Shown one piece after another: positions 21,423 to 33,459 of a DNA stretch of 64,000 nt. Both the position numbers and the translations under genes were made by a program. The notes beneath the pieces are model-generated. The model did not search any database and was not told the DNA's origin. It saw only the letters and a list, made by a program, of their open reading frames with translations. Every line of letters starts with the position of its first letter. Within the stretch, counting starts at the first letter, position 1. Source of the DNA: Malaya genurostris (taxonomy: Eukaryota > Arthropoda > Insecta > Diptera > Culicidae); assembly GCF_030247185.1 (NCBI RefSeq), contig NC_080571.1, positions 70,656,172-70,720,171 of the forward strand. Reading direction: 5' to 3'.

Positions 21423-22137
21423 CAGTGGCGTCTCGTGACAAAATTTACGGATTGTGCACGGCTTATGTGGTATGAAATCAGTTGTAACAGTTCGCTGTAA
21501 GTGAAAACTAAAAATTGAAGAATGGATATTCGCTTGTGTTTTTAATTACAATAAAATAATATACTTTCGAACGGGAATTTTCTATTAAACTTATTTTGTA
21601 TCATCAATGCAATAGATAATTCAGCTCTGTGCATGTCGAGCAAATCTGGCAATAACTTCATCAATAAAACCGCTTCGATGTCGAAACTGAGACAGCAATT
21701 TGTTTTCAACTGCCATAAGCATAAGCCAGTGATTCCTCTCCTGAAGGTGTGCATACAAGTTACTCGCGCTCAGCTTGAGTAATTTCTTCTTTTCTTGAAT
21801 CTGTGCAGTAACTCATGTGCATGGAAAGTACACTAACACAGTGACAAGAGGTACTTGAAATTTTAAGTTGGATGAGATGAGTGTAAATATAAATTTAAGT
21901 GCACAAGACGAAGTGCTGCGATATGAATAGATCGTTTGGCAGTCATTGACCAGCAAATACGAGTTGCTTAATGTGAATTTGTGCATATTATACTGTGGAA
22001 TCGCTCATTATTTTATATTCGGTACCTAAAATCTGAAAATCAACAAAATTATTGAATGCGGATATGGGTGCAGTTAATTCCTTTGATTTGGCCGATTGTG
22101 CAGTGCACGAGGTACACATGAGGACGAGACGCCTCTG
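21423..22137. mobile_element. hAT-type MITE M2, unit 2
   Basis: Same sequence and same imperfect flanking duplication as 17709-18423, offset by 3714. Confidence 0.8.
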
Positions 22138-22348
22138 ATATTAATTCTTAACTTACATTTTGAAATCTTAGATGGCTAAAAAAATTTGTGTGGGATTTTT
22201 CAATTTATGAAGAAATTTGAACATGTTTCGTAAATGGGGGGGACAACCCTACACAACACCGTAATTTTTTGCATTCGTGTGCTCCGCCTTATAATTGTAC
22301 CGTTATAATTAAGCAAGTGACGCATTGAAAGCTTGCAAAATTCACACA

Positions 22349-23454
22349 ACCAATCAACTAGTACAGGCGATTATCATTATTCGGATGTGTGGAAAAAGCA
22401 TGTCACTTTTATTCGTAATCACATGATCCAGAGATGTCTCTGACATTACCCACCAACTTTTTCTGCCTAAGAATCTATTTAATTCATCGATGTAATTCTT
22501 CAAGAGTACTACAATCATTACCACGCTTCTCGACGTCGTACTTGTAGAAGAATTGATCCTGTGCCTCAAATTTGATTTCACATTCAGCAATTGCTTCTTC
22601 ATTTGAGTTGAATTTCTTACCGGCTAGCGTTTTTTTTAGTTCAGCCGATAGCTAGTAGTAACTGGGAGCCAGATCTGGGATGTATGGTGGATGAAGAAGC
22701 AATTCGAAGTGTAAAATTCGTTCAATTCAACCATCGATGCAGTCGATTTGTGAATCGGTGCTTTGTCTTGTTTAAAAAGTGTTTTTTTATTCGACATGTG
22801 AGGTCATTTTTCCTTAATTTTTACATTCAAACGATTTAGCAACGTTATGTAGTATTCGCTATAGTTTGGTTTTCCTATCTCAAGATAGTCTATAAAGATT
22901 ATACCACGTACATCCCAAAATATTGAAACCATAACCTTCCCAGCTGACTGTGGTGCCTTTAGACTCAGACTTCGAATGTAGTTCGCTGATTAGTGTCCAT
23001 TCAGATGATGATCGTTTTGATTCCGGAGTGAACTGATCGATCCATGTTTCATCCATTGTCACATATCTTCGCAAAAAATCTGATTCATTACTTGTAAACA
23101 TGTCTAAATACTACTCTGAATCATCAACACGTTGTTGTTTTTGATCGACTGTGAGTAAACACGGATTCACTTTGAAAAACGCTTTCTCATGGTCAAATGT
23201 TCATGCATAACACACTGCACTCTGATATCACTACGGCCTCACGCAATTTCAATTTATGATTAGATATAACCAATTTGTGGACTCTTTTTAGGTTTTCTAG
23301 AGTAATAACCTTATCAATTGGATTATCGGTGTCTGTACGACCACGTTTATGGTTTTTTTCAATGTTGCAAATATTCTTCGTGTAACTAATTCATTCACGC
23401 ATCCTTGCTGTGATTATACTGCCTTCGAATATGCCAGTCTCGAACAACGATGAA
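22349..23454 (-). pseudogene. Mariner transposase relic, unit 2
   Basis: Duplicate of the relic at 18635-19740, with the same broken reading frames and the same DETW and HPPYIPDLAPS blocks. Confidence 0.75.
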
Positions 23455-23495
23455 CTATTCACTGCTCGAAAGAGAGAAGGGTGCAAAAGGAATTA

Positions 23496-23829
23496 GGTTT
23501 TTTATCGTGACGACACAAATGAACAAGTATTCATCCTTGACAGTTCAGCGGTACTGTTTACAAACAAACTTAAACAAAAATCGAAGAGCACATCTAAAAC
23601 AATCATCTTTACACTTTGCAACTAGTCACTTTTATTTAATAAATATTAAAAACGAACCGTATTCAATCGTGAACAAATGTTTTAAAACTTTATTTAGGCG
23701 ATACGGACCGTAAATGGTCTGATCCAATTTGTCAATAAACAAACAAAAGAAATTTCTGTTTACAAACAGTACTGCTGAACTGTCAAAATGTGTTCATCCG
23801 ATTGAGGTTAGCAGTGACGGTAAAAAACC
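23496..23829. mobile_element. MITE M3a, unit 2
   Basis: Duplicate of 19782-20115 with the same termini and flanking TA. Confidence 0.7.
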
Positions 23830-24324
23830 TAATAAGCAATAATCGTAGAGAACCCGAATATACTAATCCATTCTTCGCTGCTGGTATACATCGTGCATGT
23901 TCGTTTTATACATTCGTTTGTCATTCGTTCATTTATTTTATTCTTCGAATTGGTTCGAATAGCGTCACGGCGAAGATCGTTGGTTTCCATTCTTCGCGAA
24001 GCATTTTTCATCTAATAAATTCATCATATCTCGTTCGATAGCAGTAATGGGAGAATGCTGGAATATGGTTCATCACATACACATAAGACTATGGTAATAG
24101 TGCGGGGGGAAACATCTTAATTTGCATGTTTCAAAGACAGCACGAACGATCATCGCGATTTAGGTTTGGCGATGATCGCTGTATGAATATTCATTCGATA
24201 TTCGCGTTGAGTCATTCGGGGGTATGTCCAATGCGAATAACAACTGCAAGGAATAGATATTCGTGCAAGTAACGAAGCAGCGTCGGCTTCGTTCGCGCCC
24301 GAATATACGGACAAGTCCGAATTA

Positions 24325-24679
24325 GGTTTTGCACGATGACGACACAAATGAACTGCCGATGAATCAAGTTCATCTTTGACAGTTGCCGTGTACTTGTTTT
24401 GTTTTGCGACTGCAAGTTAAAAATTGAAAAAATGACGAAAAAGTGCCTGTTAAAAACGTATTCCACAGTGAAAATAACTAAAAAGATTGCCCTGTGTGTG
24501 TTTCCAGCATCAAGGAGCGATAAATGTATGAATCTGTTGAGTGTGAGGCGACTTGCAATTTTTACATTCGAACGATGAAGTTCTGATGAAATTTTAAACT
24601 GTAAACAAGTACACGTCGACTGTCAAAAAAAGTTCATTCTGTTCATTTTTGTGAGGTTATGTCATGTTCGTGCAACACC
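24325..24679. mobile_element. MITE M3b, unit 2
   Basis: Duplicate of 20611-20965 with the same termini and flanking TA. Confidence 0.7.
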
Positions 24680-24875
24680 TAATACCAGAACGATTATCGA
24701 ACAAAGGCGAAGGAAAGCGAGCGATGATTATTGAACAATCCAATCAGCGTGGTCACCACGAGATAGCGTTATGGTGATTGTTTTGACATATCCCATGTAT
24801 TTAGAAAAATTTTTGACGAATTTTTCAATTTACTTGAGTTTACAAGAATGCAGATGGCAAAACCTTACAAATATG

Positions 24876-25430
24876 GGTAAGAAAAACGATTATTCACGTG
24901 TTGTCATCAAATATATGATTTCAAATTGTCCTATACTCTTGACAAACTCGGATGAAATTCGAAATTTTCAGTTCACATACAGATTTGATTCAGATGATAA
25001 AACATGAGTAAATAGACTAGTCATAAAACTTTTTATCATAATTTATCAATTATTATCAAAATTCAACCCAAAAAACGAAGAATATCCCAGATATAAAAAC
25101 AGTACCCAACCTCACTTCTTCGAATTTGGTATTTCATGTTACGATTTCTCCATAAATATCAATCAAACATACCACGGAAAGTTACTGAATCATTATTGAT
25201 CGATTTTTTTACCAAATTTTCACACGTTTTGTATGTTAGTATTCGATTCATAAGAAAAAAAATGAAAACCCTGCATTTTGTTCGAATCTTCAAGCAAAAT
25301 CTAAAAATTATCACCATCGCTTAGTACAAAGCTTGCCACTCGAGCAGCGCAGCGATCGCAAAAGAGTTGGTTGGATTCTTCAATAGACATTCGTTGTATT
25401 TTTGATATTCGAGCAACATTGGTTTTTTTT
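24876..25430. other. Non-coding, nothing recognised
   Basis: AT-rich DNA after the duplicated unit. No convincing ORF, splice signal or repeat match. Confidence 0.35.
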
Positions 25431-25436
25431 TCGATG

Positions 25437-25512
25437 GATAGTCTTCGACTCATCAGTGCATTAGCAGTTTATGTTGAACTGCCAACGGAAACCGCTGAGC
25501 AGACTTAAACTA
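25437..25512 (-). ncRNA. Degenerate hammerhead-ribozyme relative
   Basis: Minus strand: a TTTAAGTC block resembling the cleavage side, TGCTCAGCGG, a hairpin GCAGTT/AACTGC, GCACTGATGA, then stem II GTC-GAA-GAC. This is the same order as at 8088-8183. The position of the core GAAA reads TATC, so the core is broken and cleavage is not expected. Confidence 0.55.
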
Positions 25513-25519
25513 AATGCAT

Positions 25520-26940
25520 ACGTAATTTGTACAATTCACGACATGCGTCGTAGTCAATACAAAGGTGAAATTTTTACAACAACGTAAATCCGGAAATACT
25601 AATTCAATTAGTATTGTATGACGTGTCGTAATTATTGTATGCTTGTAAATTACTAAAACAAATCTGACGGCTGGTTTCACACCGATTTCACACCCTTCGT
25701 GAACTACTTTTCTCTACTGTACGCTGCATATGAATGGTTCCAAGGCCGTCCCTGTAAAAACCGCCATACGGTAGTCGTGATCCATCAAGTCTGTCTGTGT
25801 CGGTTCAATGGCCTTTGGACCATTCTGGATTTCATCGAAATTCACAGCGTCCAGCTTCCCGTGTGCGGTTCGCGTCGGTAGATTCTAACGGAAGGTGATT
25901 TGTTTTTGCGCGATTTTTTTCCCAACTGTCGGTTGATTTATTTTGTTGTAGTTTGTAATTCGTACCTTCGAGCCATTGAGCTACGGATTTCTGTCCTTGA
26001 AAGCAAGCAAATAAAATGGATGAATAAGGCGTCTCGTCTGTTATCAGGCCTGTGTATCCACGTGATTCCGTTCGCCTCGTGGTGTCGCATTAAGTGTTTG
26101 GATTGTTCACGTGGGTTCCACGATCAGGAATTCCAGACAAGTTTTCAAATCCGTTATGATGAACGAGATTTTCTACTTCTTTATTATTACATTTTTTTGT
26201 GAAAAAAAACTTCGACTTACTAGCCAATTGCAGTGGGTTTCAGAATACTGACGCAAACGTAGAAGCTATTTAAAATTGGACGCTTCTGTTCTGTGGAGTG
26301 GTCAAAATGTTGAACGCCCTTGACGGTAATCAAACCACACACTACAAATAGTGGGGACTTCATCGTACGAGTGGTTTGTTTATCAAGCACCGTAGACTAA
26401 TTGACTCGACCGTTTCTCTGTGTATTTATCAACATCGGTTCCCATTGGAATTGCTATGCTCATCTACAGCCACGTGCTCGAGCGGTTCGACAGCTCGGAC
26501 TGCCCAGTTGAAAAGTTGTACTTGAATTAAGCTCTAATATATGTAATATAATAATTTCAGTATAACGCAAAAGTTTCATTTTCAGTATGGTTTCATGCTA
26601 AAAAATTAAAAAAAGACAGTATTAGGTCTGTTTGTCTGTGATTTTGTTATTGTCATTCGTCAATAATAAATAATGCAATTCAAGTCCACTATCATTAGGC
26701 TATAATGGACACAAAGTAGTTATCTCAGTCATAGTAATTTGTGATATATCACGGTGATAAATTGGAACACTTCAATAAAATCTTGAAAAGGAAAGGAGAG
26801 CTTTGTACTTGAAACAATAGTTTAAATTATTATCTGAATCGCGTTTAAAGAAATTCCATTTAATTCCTCTATATTAAAATTTCTTTACTGAATGGTAATT
26901 TTTTAAGAGGAATAGGATTTGATTTTCAAAAAAAAACAAC
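25520..26940. other. Unassigned, partly GC-richer region
   Basis: Around 25690-26110 the sequence is less AT-rich and has a 60-codon (25699-25881) and a 100-codon (25900-26202) frame, but no motif, donor or acceptor pattern convinces me of a gene. The rest is AT-rich. Confidence 0.35.
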
Positions 26941-26951
26941 AAATTTAAAAA

Positions 26952-27016
26952 TTTAGCACTAAGCAGTTCAATTTGAACTGCTCTGCACTGATGAGTCAAA
27001 GACGAAACGTAAAAAT
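26952..27016 (+). ncRNA. Hammerhead-ribozyme-like core with damaged stem III
   Basis: CTGATGA (26988-26994), stem II GTC-AAA-GAC (26995-27003) and GAAA (27004-27007) are all perfect, followed by CGTAAA. Upstream is a GCAGTTCA/TGAACTGC hairpin. The expected 5' strand of stem III with its GTC reads TTTAGCAC, so pairing and the cleavage triplet are impaired. Confidence 0.55.
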
Positions 27017-27430
27017 AATAAAAACGGTTATGTGCCCTAGCACAAAATTTGGCTAACCCCTAAATGAAAAAAATGAATAAATTGATGAAATCTTTATTTT
27101 AATCGATTTTGGAATGCATTGGTAGCTCTTGCAATGCTTCACTCCACATACGGCAATTTTGCTTGTTGACGTATCCACTCAACCAGAAATGAGCTTCGTC
27201 GCTTCCTCCAACTTTGGCAACGCCCATTCATGATTAAATTATAAACCAAACGACGGTTCATGATTAAACGATAGACCACACTGAACAAGTTTAACAGTGG
27301 CACAATATACGATTCACGCGTGATCTGTCGAAGACAGTGTTGCCAAACCCTCTATTTCATCATCATTTTTTTCCAAATAAAAAAAGACAGATACTTGTAT
27401 TTCGGTATGTTTTTAATATTTCTTTTGTAA
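27017..27430. other. Non-coding, nothing recognised
   Basis: A short near-duplication (TGATTAAATTATA / TGATTAAACGATA, 27230-27280) is visible. No gene. Confidence 0.35.
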
Positions 27431-28130
27431 ATATAAAAAATAGGTATAGAATTCGCTCAAACTTTAGAAAAAATTCTGTGGCCCGAAGGTGTGTGCATGT
27501 GTGTTGTCAACAAAGCGGTCGAGATTTTGATCAAACTAGCTATTGAATAGTTTTGATGTCGGATGTTTACTTTTTCATGACGTTTCGATTTTAGCACGGT
27601 TCGTTTTTGGCAACATAATCGTTCGAACATGACATATGTATTAGAAAGATGGCAGTATTTTCAAATACAAAGCAATTTCAGATTTATATTGATTTATTCT
27701 GCTTGCAGCAATAATCGCTGGAAGAACACAACTTCTCACACCCTCATACCATTCGAAGAAGTTCGGCCTGATAAGCAAATTTGTGTGTGAAAAAAAATTT
27801 CATTAAATTTTCTCGGAAATGGCTTAACTGATTTCGACAAAATAAGACTCATATGAACAGTCTCATGCTCCCATATAAGGTTTCTGAATTTCATTTGGAT
27901 CTGACTTCTGGTTCCGGAACTACAGAATGATATACATATGTAATGAATTCAAAATAATGTCACTCATTTCTCTCGTAGATGGCTCAACCGATTCCGTCCA
28001 TCTAAGATTCTAATGAAAGGTCTTAAGATCCCATAAATACTTCTTGTCAGATCCGACTTCCGGTTCAGGAGATACAGGGTGATTAGTGTAAAAATTTCAC
28101 ATAAATTCGATTTACGTTTTACGGGTTTAC
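27431..28130. repeat. Dispersed repeat C, copy 1
   Basis: It starts with AAAAATAGGTATAGAATTCG, also found at 63848. It continues with loosely repeated modules in which a phrase like CATTTGGATCTGACTTCTGG recurs (about 27890 and 28050). It is related in content to 33460-34790 in the other orientation. Non-coding. Confidence 0.6.
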
Positions 28131-28236
28131 GGGTTCATAGATTTTGAGAGTCTACGACCAAATAAACTTATTTCAGTTTTACCGGTATTCGGTTTTCGAT
28201 CCCGGAAGGTATCCAAAAATTTTATGTGGAACACAC

Positions 28237-28935
28237 TACGATTTCTCTAAGATAGCTACACTGATTTTCAAAAATTTCGAATCTAATGAAATGATTAACA
28301 ATCCATTATGCGAATTCAACTTACTTCGGCTACACCGATCTCAGAATTCCGTTTCCGAACGTATAGAGAAATAGAATAGAAGAATGGAAGAAGAAATAGA
28401 GAAGCTAAATGAAGACCAAAACGAATTTAATAAACGAAAATTCAAATTAAAATGAACTTATGGTCCCATTCAAAATAGGTGAATTTTACCCGGCTCCGTC
28501 TTCCAATTTTGGAATTACAGAGTGACAAGTTTTTAAAACTCAAACAGTCGTAGAACATGACGATACAGCAAATTTTCAAAGTTGGGCTCAAAACTATTTC
28601 AATTTTTTAGTTATGCTGGTCTCTGAATACCCTTTCTGGAAGTATCAAAAATAATGACAAAAACTTTAAAGAGGAATTCACTTCTACATCTGATGGAATG
28701 CTTAATCGATTATCACACGTTTAGATTCAAAGAAATAATTTTAAGGTTTCATACAAATTCTATCTTCGATTCGTCTTGCAGTTGAAAATTTTAATTAAGT
28801 CGACAGTTATTAGAATAAATTCATGAAAACTAAGCACAACGAAGAATATTCCCACGAAAAACACATGCTGATTGAAAAAAAAAGTATCGCCTTACTACTA
28901 GGTGGATTAAGCACGTTTTTCAACTTTCATCAGTG
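28237..28935 (+). repeat. Dispersed repeat A, fullest copy
   Basis: Colinear with 60195-61140. Landmarks are GATAGCTACACTGATTTTCA, TTCGGCTACACCGA, CGAATTTAATAAACGAAAAT, and the motifs shared with 6030-6300. It has no coding capacity and no TIR was found. Confidence 0.65.
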
Positions 28936-29057
28936 TATCAGTTTGAAGTCAGACTTTTCTTTATTACCTGAAATTGGAAATGGTGTTCATCTCCATAGTT
29001 CGTAGATGAATACGAATTATAAATAAAACGATATTATTTCTAGAACTTCCGAAAAAA

Positions 29058-29385
29058 GTGGAATCCACACATAAATCCGATATAATACCAGGTGTACCGG
29101 CTAATAATGTGGGATTTTTTGGAACAGAAAGCAATGGTGAAATTGGATTGGTCCACCATCCCCCGTATTCTCCAGATCTGACTCCCAGCGACTATTATCT
29201 ATTTCCAAACCTGAAAAGATTTCTCCAGGGAAAGAAGTTTTTGTCGAATTCTGAGGTCATTGCAGAGACGGAAATCTATTTTGAATGCCTTCATAAATCT
29301 TTTTTTTTTTAAAGGTCATCGAAGTGTTGGAGGACCGATGGGTTAGATGTATCGATATAGATGGAGATTATACTGAAGAATAAAA
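29058..29385 (+). pseudogene. Mariner transposase C-terminal fragment
   Basis: HHPPYSPDLTPSDYYLFPNL matches the conserved final core block of mariner transposases, including the last catalytic Asp. It is followed by KRFLQGKKFLSNSEVIAETE and, after a frameshift in a T-run near 29300, VLEDRWVRCIDIDGDY, the typical C-terminus. The N-terminal and central parts are absent or unreadable. Confidence 0.75.
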
Positions 29386-29600
29386 AAGTTTTCACGGTAA
29401 AAAATCGACTTTTTCTTTGTTAGTAGTATTTTGTCCAACGCTATACTGTTATCTTTTGAAGTGATAGAGTCGCAAAGTAGTCATACAGTGAAGTACTTCT
29501 CAGCAATGATAGTCGGAAGGGGCGGACTCTGGGGAGTATGGCAGAAAGGAACAAAAATTCCCATCTGTGTTATTAAATTATGTTTTTAACTGCTTCCGCA
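29386..29600. other. Spacer between two mariner fragments
   Basis: No recognised feature. Confidence 0.35.
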
Positions 29601-29618
29601 ATATGTGCGAAGATATTG

Positions 29619-30050
29619 TCATGCTACAAAATGGTTTTGTGATATTTTGAAGAGAATTTTGGTCGTTTTTCGAGCAATACTTGGTTCAATTTCATCATTT
29701 TCTTCTGGTTTGAGGAACACAATACACCTTTTTGATACCACAAAACGCAGATCGTGGTTTTCTTTCCGAAGCGACGATTGACCAAGATCGACCCATACTT
29801 TTGTGCGCTTAGAATTTTCAAAATGAATCCATTTCTCATCTTCAAGGTGAAGGAAACCTCTTGTTTCATGCCAAGAAAGCATCATTTTGCTTTCCTTGTT
29901 GGCTATCGTTCAGCTCATGAGGAACCCGTTTTCCTTCTGAATCTTCCCCATGACATGCGAACGATCATATATGGCATGGAGACTAACGTTTAACCTCTCC
30001 ACCATTTGTGTTTGAGTTATAATAACACCTGGTAATATTCAGTAACCTGG
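29619..30050 (-). pseudogene. Mariner transposase N-terminal/central fragment
   Basis: Minus strand: QTQMVERLNVSLHAIYDR then HVMGKIQKENGF, which match the second HTH and linker of mariner transposases. After a stop come DEKWIHFENSKRTKVWVDLG (first catalytic Asp) and QSSLRKENHDLRFVVSKRCI. It lies in the orientation opposite to the fragment at 29058-29385, so the two are separate insertions or an inverted remnant. Confidence 0.75.
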
Positions 30051-30059
30051 AAGATACCA

Positions 30060-31440
30060 TTTAGATTACCAAATATCTTCTAACTTGGTACGTAAACGAG
30101 GCAATCTATTACATTAGCGGGTGTTTCCTTTTATCCTAAAAACGCTTGGGAAAATCGTCTCAACTAAGGTTCGAAAAGTGTAAGGGTTTGCGGTTCGATA
30201 GGAGATTAATTCCGGACAGGACCAGCCTGAAGGCCGTGGTAATAAAACATAATCTAGAATAGATCCACTGGGTTCCTGCTTCCATGTCGGAAAAGGCGAC
30301 AATTGCAGGAGTTGTTTTTTCTCCGTTGAACAAACAGTTTTTCTCATAATTGTACGACAGAATGATTTTTGATTTATCACAATCTAGATTCTGAAAAAGT
30401 TTTGTTTGGTATTTTTTCCTTCTTGTCTTTCAAGATTATGAATTTAAATATCGCGAAAATTCGTTAATATTACTATGCTAATAACACAGATAACATAGAT
30501 CGCTATTTTGTATAAATATTAGGAAAATACTTGTTTGTTTGATCACCTAGCTCCTGATAATCGATAAGAGAGGGTATGCATCACACTCCGGATTAAAAGT
30601 AAATAAATTAATATTGTTTTCTCGGCAGCCGGCTGCACAGATCAAACAATATGATCAATTAACCATTTTTTGTTGTAAATAGTAATAATATAGTGGAAAC
30701 AATAATCGTGAGACCAGGAAAACCAGGAAATAATTTCAATTCAGAAACAGATATTTGACCTTTACTTGGATCTGGACCTAGACTAGAACCTGAACCCCAA
30801 AAGAACCTGGACCTGGATTCGGATTCTGCACCTGAATTCTATTTAATGACAAAATCAAGACATGGGTTTGTTTTGCCAACGCTCTGCGATTGAAAATTCA
30901 CTTTCTCCCGTGAACTGACTAATGTATGTGATTACTGTGATGTGATTGTTTGTATCGTTTCGTATTTCAAACGTTCTCACTGTGTACCTCCCTATTATAC
31001 TAAATTAGTATATTTTCAACGGATAGCACAAAGCGCATGTGCGGCATCGATCCAAACATTTGACTGGGGAAGCAATCGAGCATGCCGTACTTTGTTTACA
31101 ATCACGAGTAAAGAAAGTAATGTAGGTCAGGCGGGGGTCACACAGCCAGCATCAGCAATTGGAACATTTACGTACTACCCGTCGCTCTGGATACCTGTTC
31201 AACAGCGGCATGGTGACCCATTATCGCTTGCGATTGGTCGCCAGCAGGTCAGAACTTTCTGTCAGAAATCTTTGGGATTTTTTTTAGAATGTATTAGAAT
31301 AAAAAAGATTCGTAATTACTATGGAATTTTGTTTGATAGCTGATAATATGAATGCTTTTCACACGATCTTTTCTCTACATATTTCTCATATATGTATTAT
31401 GGAAATAAATCGAAAGTTTTAAAAAAGCATGTAACATATT
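30060..31440. other. Unassigned, includes a low-complexity GGATCTGGACCT-like tract
   Basis: At about 30755-30840 words such as CTGGATC, CTGGACC and CTGAACC recur, as in the tracts at 35343-35680 and 47998-48125. A 133-codon frame (30942-31343) has no recognisable motif. No gene supported. Confidence 0.4.
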
Positions 31441-32050
31441 AAATGAAAAAGGTCTCCAATAAAATGTCCTAAACGCTACCATTTTATCGAGATACAGTGG
31501 TTTTAAAATTGAAATAAATATTCACTCCAGAACTCCAAGAACAAAGTATGAAGGAACCGAACGTTTTCGGCAAACGCATTTTCTGATTTCGGAATAATTA
31601 AAAAACACCGACGAGTTTAGCACAATCACAATTGTGTTATCCGGAAAAAAATTTTTTTTTAATTCGACTCCCTTGGACTTGAAACAATTTTGAGATTAGA
31701 CTAAATCGAAATTTTTTGTTGTAGTCAAATCTGGCATAAAAAAAATCGATTTAAGAAATCTCAAAGTCCCAGAGAGTCAAATAAAAAATCGAGAATAACA
31801 CTAGATCTAGACGTTTCAGACAATTCTAAGGCATTCGACATCAAATTTTTTTTTCGATTTTGGAAAACTCGACGTTGCATGCAATTCTAAGACTTTTTGT
31901 GATTTCGGAAATGGTGATTTTTCAAGATCGAAAATATTCAAATTTACCTCTTACTCATATCCGATTTAGCTGAAATTTTGCATAGAGAGCTTTTTTAAAG
32001 TTGCTTAAATTTTCGAGCACTACCGCTTTACGAAATTACAGATGACCCTT
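31441..32050. repeat. Dispersed AT-rich repeat D
   Basis: The segment about 31735-31870 (AAATCTCAAAGTCCCAGAGAG, AACACTAGATCTAGACG-like) resembles 43200-43380, in which related phrases appear around a T/A-rich core. Non-coding and weakly conserved. Confidence 0.4.
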
Positions 32051-32615
32051 AAATATTAGCACTGTCACGAAATGTTTTCGGAGCAAAAGACAGACCGGTT
32101 TCCAATCCTTTAACCCAATATATTTATCAACGCCCGTGCGAAGGGTTAAAAAAATCCTAGCAAGAAAATGTAGTTGTTTACAATTTGAAACTTATTCAGG
32201 AACATTTACTTACGTTTAGTGTTTTTCTATTTGCTCTTACTTCTAAATCGTTGCACTATCGTACGCTGAAGGGCTTTAGCAGCTTTTATAAATTCAATCC
32301 GTAACTACTATTAAATAAGAAATACACTGTTTGCCTAGCTTCTACCTAGCTGTTAAGATGACTTCCACTTTAGGTTAAGATTTAGCAACTGAACTACTAT
32401 GTCTTCCACTAATCTTACTGTCGTTCTTTTATCTTATAAGCAATCAAATGTGCCTACTCATGCAGCTGACATTTCAGACCAAGATGTATGATTCAAAGGT
32501 ATATATATCCGTAGCTCAAGGTTTTCAAATGGAGGTTCACCGCAACCAAGTTTGCGACAAGCACCCTAGTGTATATATTCTTGAATATTACTAAGAGATT
32601 TATCAAACAACCGTT
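32051..32615. other. Non-coding, nothing recognised
   Basis: No convincing ORF or repeat match. Confidence 0.35.
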
Positions 32616-32619
32616 CATT

Positions 32620-33000
32620 CAATGTTGAATAAAAATAAGAATAAAGTGAATTCCGTTTTCGAAGTTTTCGACCCTTGTTTCCGACACTTCAAGAACCGGA
32701 AACCCTAGGATATAGCCAAAATCGTTTGACCAACAACTAAAACAGATTTGAATTTGAAACAGTTTCGAGCCAAATTTAGAAGAACTTTTCCGTAATTTGT
32801 ATCGTCGATGTAAATGACGGTATGAGATTGTAAACACATTTTACGCTGTAATTCCATTCCGGAAACGGAATCGGTTTTTTTACCGCTATTTCCGATACTT
32901 CCGGAACAGGGAACCGATTTACCGAATATCAACTGTTTTGGCCATCAACTATAAAAACACATACAAAAAACCTTTTTCAATCCACCTAGTGGTGTAATGA
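32620..33000. repeat. Dispersed repeat C-like modules
   Basis: Phrases such as TTCCGGAACAGGGAACCG and TTCAAGAACCGGAAACCC recur and are related to the modules at 33460-34790. Non-coding. Confidence 0.45.
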
Positions 33001-33120
33001 TACCTTTTTCGTATTATTTATGTTCTGACAAGATTTTTTTTCAAACTTGAATAAAATCAAAAACTTTCTTTGGTAAAAACTACTATCTTCTTTTCAATTT
33101 GTAAACAGCTATGGCAAGTT

Positions 33121-33333
33121 GTCCCGGGTTGGCGGTTCAATGCATAGGACGCTGGTCTTACAAGCCAGCTGTCGTATGTTCGAGCCCCGACCTGGAAGGA
33201 TTCTTAGTGTCAGTAGGATCCATACTACTAGCCATGCAATGATTCTGTACGCTAAGAATCGGCTGCGAAGTCTGTTGAAACAGAAAGGCCAAATTCCATG
33301 AAAGGAATGTAATGCCAAGACTTTGCTTTTTTG
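33121..33333 (+). mobile_element. tRNA-derived SINE, complete, with 9-bp duplication
   Basis: The head is tRNA-like: a box A region (TGGCGGTTCAATGCATAGGA, 33130-33149), an anticodon-like arm CTGGTCTTACAAGCCAG, and box B (GTTCGAGCCCC) near 33178. A non-tRNA body of about 120 bp follows, ending in a T-run that could serve as a Pol III stop. TGGCAAGTT lies on both sides (33112-33120, 33334-33342). A 3' fragment of the same family is at 45083-45177. It has no coding role; movement would depend on a LINE. Confidence 0.85.
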
Positions 33334-33459
33334 TGGCAAGTTAATATTGATTTAAATGTGGCAACACTGCACGCTATACAAAATTGAACATAGCACGCTG
33401 TGTGTTAGGCGGGTTCGTTTTCTTCTTCCGTACCAGCACGTACCGATACATACCGATTT

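Larger units (their letters stand above)
17448..24875. repeat. Head-to-tail duplication of a 3714-bp unit
   Basis: Unit 1 is 17448-21161 and unit 2 is 21162-24875. At the junction (ATATGGTAAAATG) the two source sequences share only one base, so no long homology mediated it. I saw no difference between the units in the stretches compared, and all peptides read from them are the same. Each unit holds a hAT-type MITE, a minus-strand mariner relic and two related MITEs. The duplication is either very recent or an assembly error. Confidence 0.92.

Noticed and set aside
30942..31343. 133-codon ORF as a gene
   Set aside because: No recognisable domain and no splice support; it lies among AT-rich repeats.
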